Positions 9,377-15,965 of a stretch of DNA of 64,000 bases are shown piece by piece. Source of the stretch: Amycolatopsis vastitatis (lineage in GTDB: Bacteria > Actinomycetota > Actinomycetes > Mycobacteriales > Pseudonocardiaceae). The translations under genes and the position numbers were made by a program. The stretch covers positions 62,001 to 126,000 of the forward strand of contig NZ_NMUL01000042.1 in assembly GCF_002234595.1 (NCBI RefSeq), in the 5' to 3' direction. The notes below the pieces were generated by a model. That model was given only the letters and a program-made list of their open reading frames with translations. It ran no database searches and was not told the origin of the DNA. How positions within the stretch are numbered: position 1 is the stretch's first letter; every line of letters starts with the position of its first letter.

Positions 9377-9416
9377 AAGGTAAGCGGAAGGTAAAACACT
9401 ACCAAGAGCGCTATTC
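9377..9416. promoter_or_regulatory. Direct repeats and LacI-type half palindrome upstream of lacI-type gene
   Basis: Two copies of AAGGTAA start 11 bases apart (9377 and 9388), that is, on the same face of the helix. They are followed by an AGCGCT centre (9407-9412), which resembles the CG-centred core of LacI-family operators. The block sits 40-80 bases upstream of the regulator start, where autoregulatory elements are common. Function is inferred only. Confidence 0.35.
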
Positions 9417-9456
9417 TCCCCCTCGACGAGTGATCAGGGCTCCCCCAGGAGGGCGT

Positions 9457-10434
9457 GTGGCCACCATCAGCGACGTCGCGGCGAGAGCCGGCGTCTCCAC
9501 GGCGACCGTGTCGCGCGCACTCAACGGCAAGTCCACTGTGGACCCCGCATTGGCCGCGCGCGTCCAGGAAGCGGCCGCCGAGCTCGGGTACCACCCGAAC
9601 GGGCTGGCCCGGAACCTGCGCCGGCAGGAGACGGCGGTGCTCGCGCTCATCATCTCCGACGTCGAGAACCCCTTTTTCACCGCCATCGCGCGCGGCGTCG
9701 AAGACCTCGCGCAGCGGTCCGGGTACTCGGTGGTGCTCTGCAACTCCGACGAGAACGAGGACAAGGAGCGGCGCTACATCGAGGTCGCGCTACAGGAGCG
9801 GGTCGCCGGGGTGGTGCTGTCGCCCACCGGCCGGTCGACGAACGTCGAAGGCCTGCGCCGCCAAGGAACTCCCCTGGTCGCGGTCGACCGGCCGCTGCCC
9901 GCCGCGGCGGGCGACCAGGTGCTGGTCGACACGCGGCACGCGGCCGCGGAGGCCACGCGGCACCTGCTCGCCGGCGGTTACCGGCGCGTCGGCTGCCTGA
10001 CCGGGCCCGCCGGCGTCCGTACCGCCGACGACCGCCTGGCCGGTTACGCCGACGTCGTCGGCGAAGGGAACGTCGTGTCGCGGCGGGCGGAGTACCGCGC
10101 CGAAGGGGCCCGGCTGGCCGCGCTGGAACTGCTCGACGAGCCGTCGCCGCCGGACGCCCTGCTGGTCGCGAACAGCACGATGGCGATCGGGGTGCTGGAG
10201 GCGCTGTCGGCGCGTGGTCTGCGTCCCGGGCGGGACGTCGGCATCGTCTCGTTCGACGACGCGCCGTGGACGACGCTGATCGACCCGCCGCTCACCGTGG
10301 TGGCGCAGCCGGCGTACGAGGTCGGGCGTGTGGCGGCGCAGCTCCTGCTGGCCCGGATCACCGACAGCAGCCGCGACGCGACCACCACGACCCTCGAAGC
10401 CCGGCTGATCGAGCGGAAAAGCTCCCGCCGCTGA
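9457..10434 (+). CDS. LacI-family transcriptional repressor
   Basis: This regulator of about 325 aa starts with a canonical LacI DNA-binding head (ATISDVAARAGVSTATVSRALNGKSTVDPAL), followed by the hinge helix region and a periplasmic-binding-protein-like effector domain. The C-terminal motif VGIVSFDDAPWTTLIDPPLTVVAQPAYEVG is typical of the family. The GTG at 9457 is chosen because LacI proteins begin right at the ATISDVA block. AGGAGG ends only three bases before it; an upstream in-frame GTG at 9430 would add nine atypical residues. The effector is probably a sugar or related ligand. No transporter or sugar-catabolic gene is adjacent, so the regulon is unknown. Confidence 0.88.
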   Translation: MATISDVAARAGVSTATVSRALNGKSTVDPALAARVQEAAAELGYHPNGLARNLRRQETAVLALIISDVENPFFTAIARGVEDLAQRSGYSVVLCNSDENEDKERRYIEVALQERVAGVVLSPTGRSTNVEGLRRQGTPLVAVDRPLPAAAGDQVLVDTRHAAAEATRHLLAGGYRRVGCLTGPAGVRTADDRLAGYADVVGEGNVVSRRAEYRAEGARLAALELLDEPSPPDALLVANSTMAIGVLEALSARGLRPGRDVGIVSFDDAPWTTLIDPPLTVVAQPAYEVGRVAAQLLLARITDSSRDATTTTLEARLIERKSSRR

Positions 10435-10439
10435 ACCTG

Positions 10440-10522
10440 GAGGGTCGGCTCGCGTGCCCAGAGGGCCGGCTCGCGTACCTGAAGGGTCGGGAGCGACGTG
10501 CCCGGGGGGCCGGCTCGTGCCA
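10440..10522. repeat. Four degenerate ~21-bp direct repeats
   Basis: The units start near 10440, 10461, 10481 and 10503. Each has a G/A-rich lead, a GGTCGGCTCG or GGCCGGCTCG core, and a TGCC or TACC end. The third unit is the most divergent. They lie immediately after the LacI-type stop codon and run into the terminator. No coding sense was found. Confidence 0.5.
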
Positions 10523-10536
10523 GGCCCCCCAGGCAC
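10498..10536 (+). terminator. Terminator hairpin after LacI-type gene
   Basis: A 14-bp stem (GTGCCCGGGGGGCC with GGCCCCCCAGGCAC) contains one C/A mismatch and has an 11-base loop. It lies 64 bases downstream of the stop codon of the LacI-type gene. No U-tract is present. Confidence 0.65.
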
Positions 10537-10817
10537 GCCCCACCCCCTGTGTCCCCCATGACCGGCGCGTGGCCGGATCCTGTGAGCACGGAGCGGAAAT
10601 CGTTTTCTCCCCGGAACGTAGGTGGGCCCGGTCGCGGTGTCAAGCCACGGAGGGTCTGGACAACCTCGGCCGATCCGGGGAAACTGACCGGAAGTTGCCT
10701 ACTCAACGTGTTGATTGATGTGCCCAAAGTGTCGATCTCTGGTGAATTCACGCACAGACAGGGCAAGAAAACGCACGAACCCGCACAGGCGCGCTGTTTC
10801 GGGTTAACCTGAGCCAC
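10537..10817. other. Noncoding region with promoter of the toxin-antitoxin pair
   Basis: No convincing gene is seen in this stretch. It is less GC-rich than its surroundings toward its 3' end. It holds a palindrome TCAACGTGTTGA at 10703-10714 and a GGTTAACC palindrome at 10802-10809, the latter nine bases before the antitoxin start. Antitoxins usually repress their own promoter, so these are candidate operator sites. This is an inference. Confidence 0.4.
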
Positions 10818-11399
10818 ATGTCTGTAGCGCTGGAGAACATCCTCGCCAAGGCGGGCTTGAAGGTGGATGCCGACGAGTTCCTCACGCTCGTCGAAGACGC
10901 GGCGCGCAGGCTGTCCCCACCGAATCCCGATCCCTCGCACTACTTCTCCGCCGACCAGCGGGCCGCGCTCGCCGACGTCGGCCTGGACCTGTCGCCGCGC
11001 CGCGAGGACGAACCCGACTTCAGGGCCCGCACGGTGGCCGCCCACGCGGTGCTCGCCGAAGGCGCGCTCAGCGTCAACGAGGCGGCCAAGACCCTCGGCG
11101 TCGACGACAGCCGGATCCGGCACCGCCTCAAGGAAGGCAGGCTGACCGGCTGGAAGGACGGCGGCTGGCGGCTCCCGGCGTGGCAGTTCGCCGGCTCGGG
11201 CGTGCTCCCCGGCCTCGAGGTCGTGCTCAAGGCGTTGCCCGAAGACCAGCCCGCGCTCGTCGTCGCCGCCTTCATGAGCACCCCGCAGGACGATCTGGTG
11301 ATCAACGACCACCCGGCGACCCCTCGCCAATGGCTCCTCTCCGGTGGTGATCCGGACCACGTGGCCCGCCTCATCGCCACGCTCGGCACGCCGCTCTAG
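10818..11399 (+). CDS. HTH antitoxin of a RES-type toxin-antitoxin module
   Basis: This 193-aa protein precedes a RES-domain gene and has the make-up of a cognate antitoxin. Residues about 86-118 (NEAAKTLGVDDSRIRHRLKEGRLTG) form an excisionase/MerR-like helix-turn-helix that should bind its own promoter. The C-terminal end (PRQWLLSGGDPDHVARLIATL, about 169-189) matches the toxin-binding C-terminal motif of Xre/MbcA/ParS-type antitoxins (P..WL..G). The ATG start has no strong ribosome site but is close behind a palindrome. The toxin gene starts 51 bases after the stop on the same strand. The antitoxin-before-toxin order is usual for this class. Confidence 0.75.
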   Translation: MSVALENILAKAGLKVDADEFLTLVEDAARRLSPPNPDPSHYFSADQRAALADVGLDLSPRREDEPDFRARTVAAHAVLAEGALSVNEAAKTLGVDDSRIRHRLKEGRLTGWKDGGWRLPAWQFAGSGVLPGLEVVLKALPEDQPALVVAAFMSTPQDDLVINDHPATPRQWLLSGGDPDHVARLIATLGTPL

Positions 11400-11450
11400 G
11401 CTGGACTCTCCCGAGCAAGATCACCGACAAGGACGGACCACCCCCGACCC

Positions 11451-12107
11451 ATGGCCCGGCTCCCCCTGCCGCCCGCCCGATCCGTCCTGGTCCGGCAGCT
11501 GAACCGCGCCGACGACGTCGTGCCGGTCCAGCCCACGACCAGGCTCGTCCGGATCTTCACCGCGCACGGCAACCACCCCCAGCAGTGGAACTCGTTCCGC
11601 TACACCGGCCCGCTCCCCCACGGCCGGTTCGACCAGCAGTCGCCCGGCCGCGGCGGCGTGCCGGTCACCGACCCCGCGAACGGGGTGCTCTACTTCGGCC
11701 TCACGGTGCGCACCTCGGTCGCCGAGGTCTTCCAGACCAGCTCGACGGTCGACCGCCGCACGCGCGGTCCCCGGCTGGTCGTCGTCCGCCCGACGCGCAC
11801 GCTGCGCCTGCTCGACCTGACCGGCCTGTGGCCGACGCGGGTGGGGGCGTCGCAGGAAATCTCCAGCGGTCCCAAGAAGCTCGCGCAGGCGTGGGCCCGC
11901 GCGATCCGCGGCGCGTTCAGCGACCTCGACGGCCTCTGGTACCGCTCCTCGATGGACTCCGGCGACCCGGCGATCTGCCTGTGGGACCCGCCGGCGGGCG
12001 CGGCGCTGCCGATCGCGCCGGACGTGCTGCTGCCGCTGGACCACCCGGGCCTGGACGTCCCGCTGGGCCGCGTCTGCGAAGAGCTGAACTACACGCTGCT
12101 CAACTGA
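11451..12107 (+). CDS. RES-domain toxin (putative NAD+-degrading enzyme)
   Basis: This 218-aa protein carries a RES domain. Characterised members such as MbcT deplete NAD+ by phosphorolysis or hydrolysis and are neutralised by a partner antitoxin. The defining residues are visible: Arg in TTRLVRIFTA (R31/R34), Tyr81 with Glu92 in LYFGLTVRTSVAEVF, and Ser in GLWYRSSMD (S166/167). All expected active-site positions are intact, so the toxin should be functional. The immediately upstream gene encodes an HTH antitoxin. The 3' end overlaps the convergent HAD gene by 19 bases. Confidence 0.8.
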   Translation: MARLPLPPARSVLVRQLNRADDVVPVQPTTRLVRIFTAHGNHPQQWNSFRYTGPLPHGRFDQQSPGRGGVPVTDPANGVLYFGLTVRTSVAEVFQTSSTVDRRTRGPRLVVVRPTRTLRLLDLTGLWPTRVGASQEISSGPKKLAQAWARAIRGAFSDLDGLWYRSSMDSGDPAICLWDPPAGAALPIAPDVLLPLDHPGLDVPLGRVCEELNYTLLN

Positions 12108-12736
12108 GCGTCGAGGATCGGGACGATCGCCCGCAGGTCGTCGCCGTCGACGACGTGGGTGGCGACGGCGCGGGCCGCCGGGGTGGCGTTGAACCCGATG
12201 CTGGTCCCCACCGCGGCGAAGAGCGGCAGGTCCGACCGGCTGTCCCCGACCGCGACGCACGCCTCCGGCGCGACGCCGGACTGACGGGCCTGCGCCAGCG
12301 CGAAGTCGCGCTTGCCGTACTCGTCCAGGTGCTCGGCGACGCGGCCGGTGTAGCGCCCGGCTTCGGCCTCGGGCACCGGGCCGCAGAAGGCGGCGAAGCC
12401 GAACCGGCCGGCGAGCAGCCGGCCGACCGGCGTCCACGCCAGCGTGGTGAGGATCGGGCGGAGACCGTGGTCGTGGCACCACGCCACCGTCTCGGCGATC
12501 CCGCCGACCAGCGGCAGCGTCTCCAGCCGGGCCGCGATCTCGGCCTCGGTGTGCCCCGCCCAGCCGCGGGCGTCGATGATCGACGCCTCCTGGTTGGTCA
12601 TCCGGCCCGCGACGTCGGCCGCTTCGGCCGCGACGAGCTCCGCCTCGTGACCCAGCGCGGCGGCCACCCACGCGCACGAACTCGTGCCGGGCACGAGCGT
12701 GCCGTCGACGTCGAAGCAGACCAAGCCGCGCCTCAC
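12089..12736 (-). CDS. HAD-family phosphatase
   Basis: This 215-aa cytoplasmic protein is a haloacid dehalogenase superfamily phosphatase of the HAD-IB / phosphoserine phosphatase-like type. Motif I is FDVDGTL (Asp9 nucleophile, Asp11), motif II the Thr in PILTTLAW, motif III the Lys in YGKRDFA, and motif IV GDSRSDLPLF. The substrate is not predictable. The GTG start at 12736 shares four bases (GTGA) with the stop codon of the upstream S9 peptidase gene, indicating translational coupling. An upstream open frame continues through the peptidase gene but does not resemble a protein family. Confidence 0.85.
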   Translation of the reverse strand: MRRGLVCFDVDGTLVPGTSSCAWVAAALGHEAELVAAEAADVAGRMTNQEASIIDARGWAGHTEAEIAARLETLPLVGGIAETVAWCHDHGLRPILTTLAWTPVGRLLAGRFGFAAFCGPVPEAEAGRYTGRVAEHLDEYGKRDFALAQARQSGVAPEACVAVGDSRSDLPLFAAVGTSIGFNATPAARAVATHVVDGDDLRAIVPILDAQLSSV

Positions 12737-14676
12737 AGGTGCCGCGACCACCAGTCCAGGACCGCTTCGAAGCGCTGCACGCGGTGCCGCGGGCGCCCCG
12801 AGCGGGTCAGCTCGTGGCCTTCGCCCGGGAACAGCAGGAACTCCGCGTCCGCTCCCGCGCGGCGCAGGGCCACGAACATCCGCTGCGCCTGCTCCAGCGG
12901 GCAGCGCCAGTCCTGCTCCGAATGCACCACCGCGAACGGGATGCGGATCTGCGCGGCGTACGTGAGCGGGCTGCGCTCGCGCAGCACCTCGGGGTCGGTG
13001 CCGATGTAGGCGTCGACGAACATGTAGCCGATGTCGGAGCTGCCCAGCATCGAGTCCCACGCGTTGACCGCGCGCTCGCTCCACGCCGCCTTGAAGCGCT
13101 CGCCGTGGTGGGCCGCCAGCCAGCTCGTCATGAAGCCGCCGTACGAGCCGCCCATGATGCCGACGCGGGAGGCGTCCAGGTCCGGGCGTTCGAGGGCCTT
13201 GTCCAGCAGCGCCAGGACGTCGTCGACGTCGACCGTGCCGAAGCCGTGCGTGATCGCGTGGCCGTGCTCGCGCCCGTAGCCCGCCGCACCACGCGGGTTG
13301 CCGAGCACCACCGCGTACCCCGCCGACGCGTACACCTGCGCCTCGTCGAACACCGCCCATTCCTGCTGGGTGAACGGGCCGCCGTGCACCACGCGCAGCA
13401 CCGGGTGCGGGCCGTCGCCCTCGGGCAGCACCAGCCAGCCGTGCACCGGGTAGCCGTCCGGCGCCGTGGTCTCCAGCTCGAGCATGGGCCGGATACCCTT
13501 GTCCCGCAACGGCTTCGAGTAGTCGGTCAGCACCACCGGGTCGCCGTCGCCGAGCAGCACGACCTCCCCCGAAGACTCGGGAGAAGCGACCACCGCCGCG
13601 ATCACCGCGCCGTCGAGGGCGAACGACCGCAGCGCGGTCCGGTCCGCGTACACGGCGGGCAGGTCGGCCAGCGGGGCGTCCGCGGCGGCGACGGGGACCG
13701 CGCGCAGCTCCACCGCGCCGCGGTTGCGGACGGCCACGAGCACGTCGCCGTCGCGCGGGGCCGGCGGACCCGCGGCCCCCTCGCAGTCCACCGTTTCGAC
13801 GTCGGTCAGCCGCCGGGGCTTCACCGGGCCGGCGCCGAACTCGGGCACCGCCGCGTACAGCCCGGTCGGCGCGGCTTCGTGGTGGTCCTCGAAGGACTGT
13901 CCGAAGTAGAACAACGTGCCGTCGGGGCCGAACACCGGCCGCTCCGCGTAGCCCTCGCACCGCACGATGACCTCCGGGTCGCCGCCATCGGCGGAGACCG
14001 CGCAGATGTCGCGGTAGTCGCTTTCGGCCGCGCCCCAGTCCGGGGGCGCGGTGAAGACCACGCGGCTGCCGTCCGGTGTCCACGCCGGGTGGGCCGCGTC
14101 GAACCCTTCTCCGGTCAGCGGTTCGGGCTCGTGCGGCTCGTCTTCGAGTGCGTCGAGGACGAACAGCCGCTGCGCCCGGTCCCGCACGAACCCGACGTCG
14201 TCGATCCGGTAGTCCAGCCGCGTGATCCGGCGCGGGGCCTCGGCGGCCGGCTCCGGCGTCTCGCCGCCGGCGTCTTCAGTGCCGTAGCGGCCCGCCTCCG
14301 GCACGCGCGCGGTGAAGGCGATCCGCCGCGAGTCCGGCGCCCACACCGGTTCCCCGGCGCCGAGGTGCAGTGAGGTGAGCCGGCGCGCTTCGCCGCCGCC
14401 GGACGGCATGACGTGCAGCTGCGGGCTGCCGTCCGCGCCCTTGCCCTCCCCCGCGCGGAGGAACGCCACCCAGCGCCCGTCCGGGGAGATCGACGGCGCC
14501 GAGTCGCGAGGACCGTGGGTCCACGCGGTCTCGCCGCCGTCGAGCGACACACGCCGCAGCGCGCTGTGCGCGGCGTCGGTCTTGAGATCGGGCCGCTTCA
14601 GCGCGGTGAGCAGCAGGTTCCCGCGCAGGGCGGGACGGCCGGGGACGACGAGGTCTTCGATGTCGGCAGGACGCAC
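12733..14676 (-). CDS. S9 family prolyl oligopeptidase
   Basis: This 647-aa peptidase has an N-terminal beta-propeller (repeats such as ISPDGRWVAFLRAGEG and WAPDSRRIAFTARVP) and a C-terminal alpha/beta hydrolase domain. The catalytic triad is Ser511 in GGSYGG, Asp589 in HSEQDW and His621 in GEGHEL. It resembles acylaminoacyl-peptidase/DPP-type S9 enzymes that trim short peptides. No signal peptide is seen, so it is probably cytoplasmic. The start is GTG. It lies 40 bases downstream of terC on the same strand and overlaps the HAD gene by four bases, so terC, this gene and the phosphatase may form one transcript. Confidence 0.9.
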   Translation of the reverse strand: MRPADIEDLVVPGRPALRGNLLLTALKRPDLKTDAAHSALRRVSLDGGETAWTHGPRDSAPSISPDGRWVAFLRAGEGKGADGSPQLHVMPSGGGEARRLTSLHLGAGEPVWAPDSRRIAFTARVPEAGRYGTEDAGGETPEPAAEAPRRITRLDYRIDDVGFVRDRAQRLFVLDALEDEPHEPEPLTGEGFDAAHPAWTPDGSRVVFTAPPDWGAAESDYRDICAVSADGGDPEVIVRCEGYAERPVFGPDGTLFYFGQSFEDHHEAAPTGLYAAVPEFGAGPVKPRRLTDVETVDCEGAAGPPAPRDGDVLVAVRNRGAVELRAVPVAAADAPLADLPAVYADRTALRSFALDGAVIAAVVASPESSGEVVLLGDGDPVVLTDYSKPLRDKGIRPMLELETTAPDGYPVHGWLVLPEGDGPHPVLRVVHGGPFTQQEWAVFDEAQVYASAGYAVVLGNPRGAAGYGREHGHAITHGFGTVDVDDVLALLDKALERPDLDASRVGIMGGSYGGFMTSWLAAHHGERFKAAWSERAVNAWDSMLGSSDIGYMFVDAYIGTDPEVLRERSPLTYAAQIRIPFAVVHSEQDWRCPLEQAQRMFVALRRAGADAEFLLFPGEGHELTRSGRPRHRVQRFEAVLDWWSRHL

Positions 14677-14716
14677 GTCCCCGACCGTACCGGAATTCCT
14701 TAGCGCTGCGAACGAC

Positions 14717-15679
14717 TTACGCGGGGACTTGCTTCCGCTCGTCGCGCCGGGCCTTGGCCAGGCTGGCCACCGTCGTCACGGTGAGCACGACGACGATCAC
14801 GCCGAGCGAGATCCAGTTGTTGATGTCCAGCCAGTCCGGCACGACGTGGTACTCGTGCAGCGCGTGCAGGAACAGCTTCGCCCCGATGAAGGCGAGGATC
14901 GTCGCGAGGCCGTAGGTCAGGTAGACCAGCTTCGTCACCAGCCCGCCGAGCAGGAAGTACAGCTGCCGCAGGCCCATCAGCGCGAACGCGTTGGCGGTGA
15001 AGACGAGGAACGCCTCCTGTGTGATGCCGAAGATCGCCGGGATCGAGTCGACGGCGAAGAGCAGGTCCGCCGAGCCGATGGCCACGATGACCAGCAGCAT
15101 CGGCGTGATCATCCGCTTGCCGTCGATCTTCACCGTGTAGTGGTGGCCGTGGTAGTCGTCGGTCACCGGGGCGATCTTGCGGACCTGCCGGGTGACGGCG
15201 TTCTCGTGGTACTCCTCTTCTTCGCCCTTGCTCCGCAGCATGCTGACCGCCGTCCAGACCAGCACCGCGCCGAAGAGGAAGAAGACCCAGACGAACTGCT
15301 CGATCAGCGCCGCGCCGATGGCGATGAAGACGCTCCGCATGCCGAGCGCGAGCAGGATGCCGACCAGCAGCACGCGGTGCTGGTGGATCGCGGGCACCTT
15401 GAACGACGCCATGATGATCATGAAGATGAACAGGTTGTCGACGCTCAGCGAGTACTCGGTGATGTACCCGGTGAAGAACTCGACGCCCGGGTCGTGCCCG
15501 GCGAAGATCCACACGCCGATGCCGAAGAGGATCGCGCAGGAGATGTAGAAGATCACCCAGCGGGCGGCTTCCCCCGTGGTCACTTCGTGCGGCTTGCGAT
15601 CGACGATGACCAGGTCCAGCGCGATCAGCGCGAGCAGGCCACCGATCGTGGCGATCCACAGCCACAGGGGGACAGTCAT
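14717..15679 (-). CDS. TerC-family membrane protein (Mn2+ export/handling)
   Basis: This 320-aa integral membrane protein belongs to the TerC/Alx family, several members of which export or buffer manganese. It has eight or nine hydrophobic segments and the family's acidic membrane motifs EYSLSVDNLFIF and SADLLFAVDSIPAIF. A charged cytoplasmic loop (SKGEEEEYHENAV) lies in the middle. The ATG at 15679 is preceded by CCGGAGG at good spacing. The leader contains a candidate yybP-ykoY manganese riboswitch whose 3' strand can pair with this ribosome site, which supports a role in Mn2+ homeostasis rather than tellurite resistance. Confidence 0.9.
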   Translation of the reverse strand: MTVPLWLWIATIGGLLALIALDLVIVDRKPHEVTTGEAARWVIFYISCAILFGIGVWIFAGHDPGVEFFTGYITEYSLSVDNLFIFMIIMASFKVPAIHQHRVLLVGILLALGMRSVFIAIGAALIEQFVWVFFLFGAVLVWTAVSMLRSKGEEEEYHENAVTRQVRKIAPVTDDYHGHHYTVKIDGKRMITPMLLVIVAIGSADLLFAVDSIPAIFGITQEAFLVFTANAFALMGLRQLYFLLGGLVTKLVYLTYGLATILAFIGAKLFLHALHEYHVVPDWLDINNWISLGVIVVVLTVTTVASLAKARRDERKQVPA

Positions 15680-15717
15680 GGAACTCGAACCTCCGGATAG
15701 TGCGCATGAGCAACTAA

Positions 15718-15812
15718 CCGGAGGTCTCTTCCGCCGGTCAAGACACCGGCCGACGGTGCCGGGGGCGAAGGGCCCCGTGCTGACGACACCGCCGCGAAGG
15801 AATACTCCCCTC
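15718..15812 (-). promoter_or_regulatory. yybP-ykoY (manganese) riboswitch candidate upstream of terC
   Basis: Read on the minus strand, the terC leader begins GAGGGGAGTATT (15812-15801), has TCGTCA in the first arm (near 15784), a GC-rich internal hairpin, and ends GAGACCTCC (to about 15720). These are the conserved landmarks of the yybP-ykoY family: GGGGAGUA, CGUCA and GAGACC, closed by a P1 stem. The 3' P1 strand ACCTCCGG is complementary over eight bases to the terC ribosome site CCGGAGGT. When Mn2+ stabilises P1 the ribosome site would be free, giving an ON switch. The family identification is by motif; the switching model is inferred. Confidence 0.8.
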
Positions 15813-15926
15813 ACAGCCCGTCCAGTTTGCCGGTTCCCCCCGCCCGAGCGCCAGCCGGGATCGCGCACGTCACCAGGTTGGTCCTGTAATTCTGGTCACC
15901 TTGGTCCACCAGGTGGCCCGGACCGG

Positions 15927-15959
15927 GTGATCGAGGTGTGATCGGCGTGTGATCGACGT
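15927..15959 (+). repeat. Three tandem 11-bp repeats in promoter region
   Basis: GTGATCGAGGT, GTGATCGGCGT and GTGATCGACGT follow each other without gaps, ending six bases before the first possible start codon of the hydrolase-ABC gene. The 11-bp period puts each copy on the same face of the DNA, as in sites bound by oligomeric activators such as SARPs. Confidence 0.6.
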
Positions 15960-15965
15960 GAGCCG

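Noticed and set aside
12089..14083. A 664-aa protein ending in the HAD phosphatase
   Set aside because: The N-terminal two thirds are an Arg/Gly-rich shadow of the S9 peptidase gene. The phosphatase fold begins at the GTG at 12736.
14717..15868. A longer TerC start at 15868
   Set aside because: The extension would run through the riboswitch-like leader and is not TerC-like; CCGGAGG sits right before the ATG at 15679.
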